In this document: positions 63,828 through 64,000 of the stretch, one piece after another
Numbering within the stretch: position 1 is the first letter of the stretch
Layout: each line of letters opens with the position of its first letter
From: Acidovorax sp. T1
GTDB taxonomy: Bacteria; Pseudomonadota; Gammaproteobacteria; Burkholderiales; Burkholderiaceae_C
DNA: 64,000 nt
Reading direction: 5' to 3'
NCBI RefSeq assembly: GCF_002176815.1
Contig: NZ_CP021648.1
Coordinates: 310,001 to 374,000 of the forward strand
Translations under genes and position numbers: made by a program
The notes under the pieces: generated by a model
Seen by the model: the letters and a program-made list of their open reading frames with translations, nothing else
Told to the model about the DNA's origin: nothing
Databases searched by the model: none

Positions 63828-64000
63828 CTAGTTGGCGCCGCCGTCGATCTTCTTGTGACGGTAGTCCATCTGTGCTCTCGATATGCCGAGCAGACCCGCT
63901 GCGCGCGTGATGTTTCCGCCGGCCTGCCGGATGGCCGCGCGCACGAGCGCGTCCTCCATTTCAGGCAGACGCCCCTTGCCTTGCTGAACCAGCAGTTCAG
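63828..64000 (-). CDS. Sigma-54-dependent activator, C-terminal Fis-type HTH (runs off window end)
   Basis: The minus strand reads MEDALVRAAIRQAGGNITRA, AGLLGISRAQMDYRHKKIDG and then stops at 63828. This is the Fis-like DNA-binding helix-turn-helix that ends NtrC/NorR-type activators. The AAA+ domain lies beyond the window. Next to an NO/O2-responsive hemerythrin gene, a NorR-type NO sensor is plausible but not demonstrable here. Confidence 0.75.
   Translation of the reverse strand, partial: ELLVQQGKGRLPEMEDALVRAAIRQAGGNITRAAGLLGISRAQMDYRHKKIDGGAN

Overview
This window looks like a Comamonadaceae chromosome or large plasmid (Comamonas/Delftia/Acidovorax type). The outer regions are G+C-rich and carry a protocatechuate 4,5-cleavage operon in the order pmdUKEFDABC known from Comamonas, several Bug/TctC-type periplasmic binding proteins, LysR/IclR/GntR/MarR regulators and IS1071. 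All calls come from reading the sequence and from recall of protein families; no database search was run.

Layout. (1) 1-14347: end of a LysR gene, then the pmd operon (oxalomesaconate tautomerase, MFS transporter, oxalomesaconate hydratase, CHA aldolase, PDC hydrolase, protocatechuate 4,5-dioxygenase alpha and beta, CHMS dehydrogenase) closed by a strong terminator; an aldo/keto reductase; a Bug protein; a LysR regulator; an IclR regulator divergent from pobA; and a TauD-like oxygenase abutting a transposon. (2) 14348-40813: a 26.5-kb composite transposon bounded by two directly oriented IS1071 copies. The left copy is split by an IS21-family element; the right copy is an intact 3204 bp. Inside are a decayed homoprotocatechuate (hpa) cluster with an intact hpaD, a complete 4-chlorobenzoate operon fcbB-A-T1-T2-T3-C with its TetR gene, an IS3-family element split by a second, inverted copy of the same IS21 element, and an operon for a Tat-exported type II DMSO-reductase-family molybdoenzyme (catalytic subunit, Fe-S subunit, TorD-like chaperone, frameshifted cytochrome c). 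(3) 40814-53020: a Bug gene cut by IS1071, GntR, Bug, glucarate-dehydratase-like enzyme, 2OG oxygenase, universal stress protein, a repeat-rich intergenic region, a porin/Bug/PrpF operon with a divergent LysR gene, TauE/SafE exporter and an NhaR-type LysR. (4) 53122-56500: an in-frame chimera of an FTR1-type iron permease N-terminus with a headless lpd, followed by an IS91-type transposase. (5) 56501-64000: an unpaired LuxR-type regulator, a gentisate-pathway operon with a divergent MarR gene, a hemerythrin-like gene behind a perfect FNR/Dnr-type box, and the end of a sigma-54 activator.

How the genes work together. FcbT1-T3 would import 4-chlorobenzoate, FcbA activates it to the CoA thioester, FcbB hydrolytically dechlorinates it and FcbC releases 4-hydroxybenzoate. 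The flanking resident genes pobA and pmd then carry this through protocatechuate to pyruvate and oxaloacetate. One window thus holds an entire mineralisation route, with the acquired dehalogenation module inserted about 1 kb from the gene for the next enzyme. The molybdoenzyme operon on the same transposon has no assigned substrate and two apparent ligand-position substitutions; it is the best candidate here for something undescribed.
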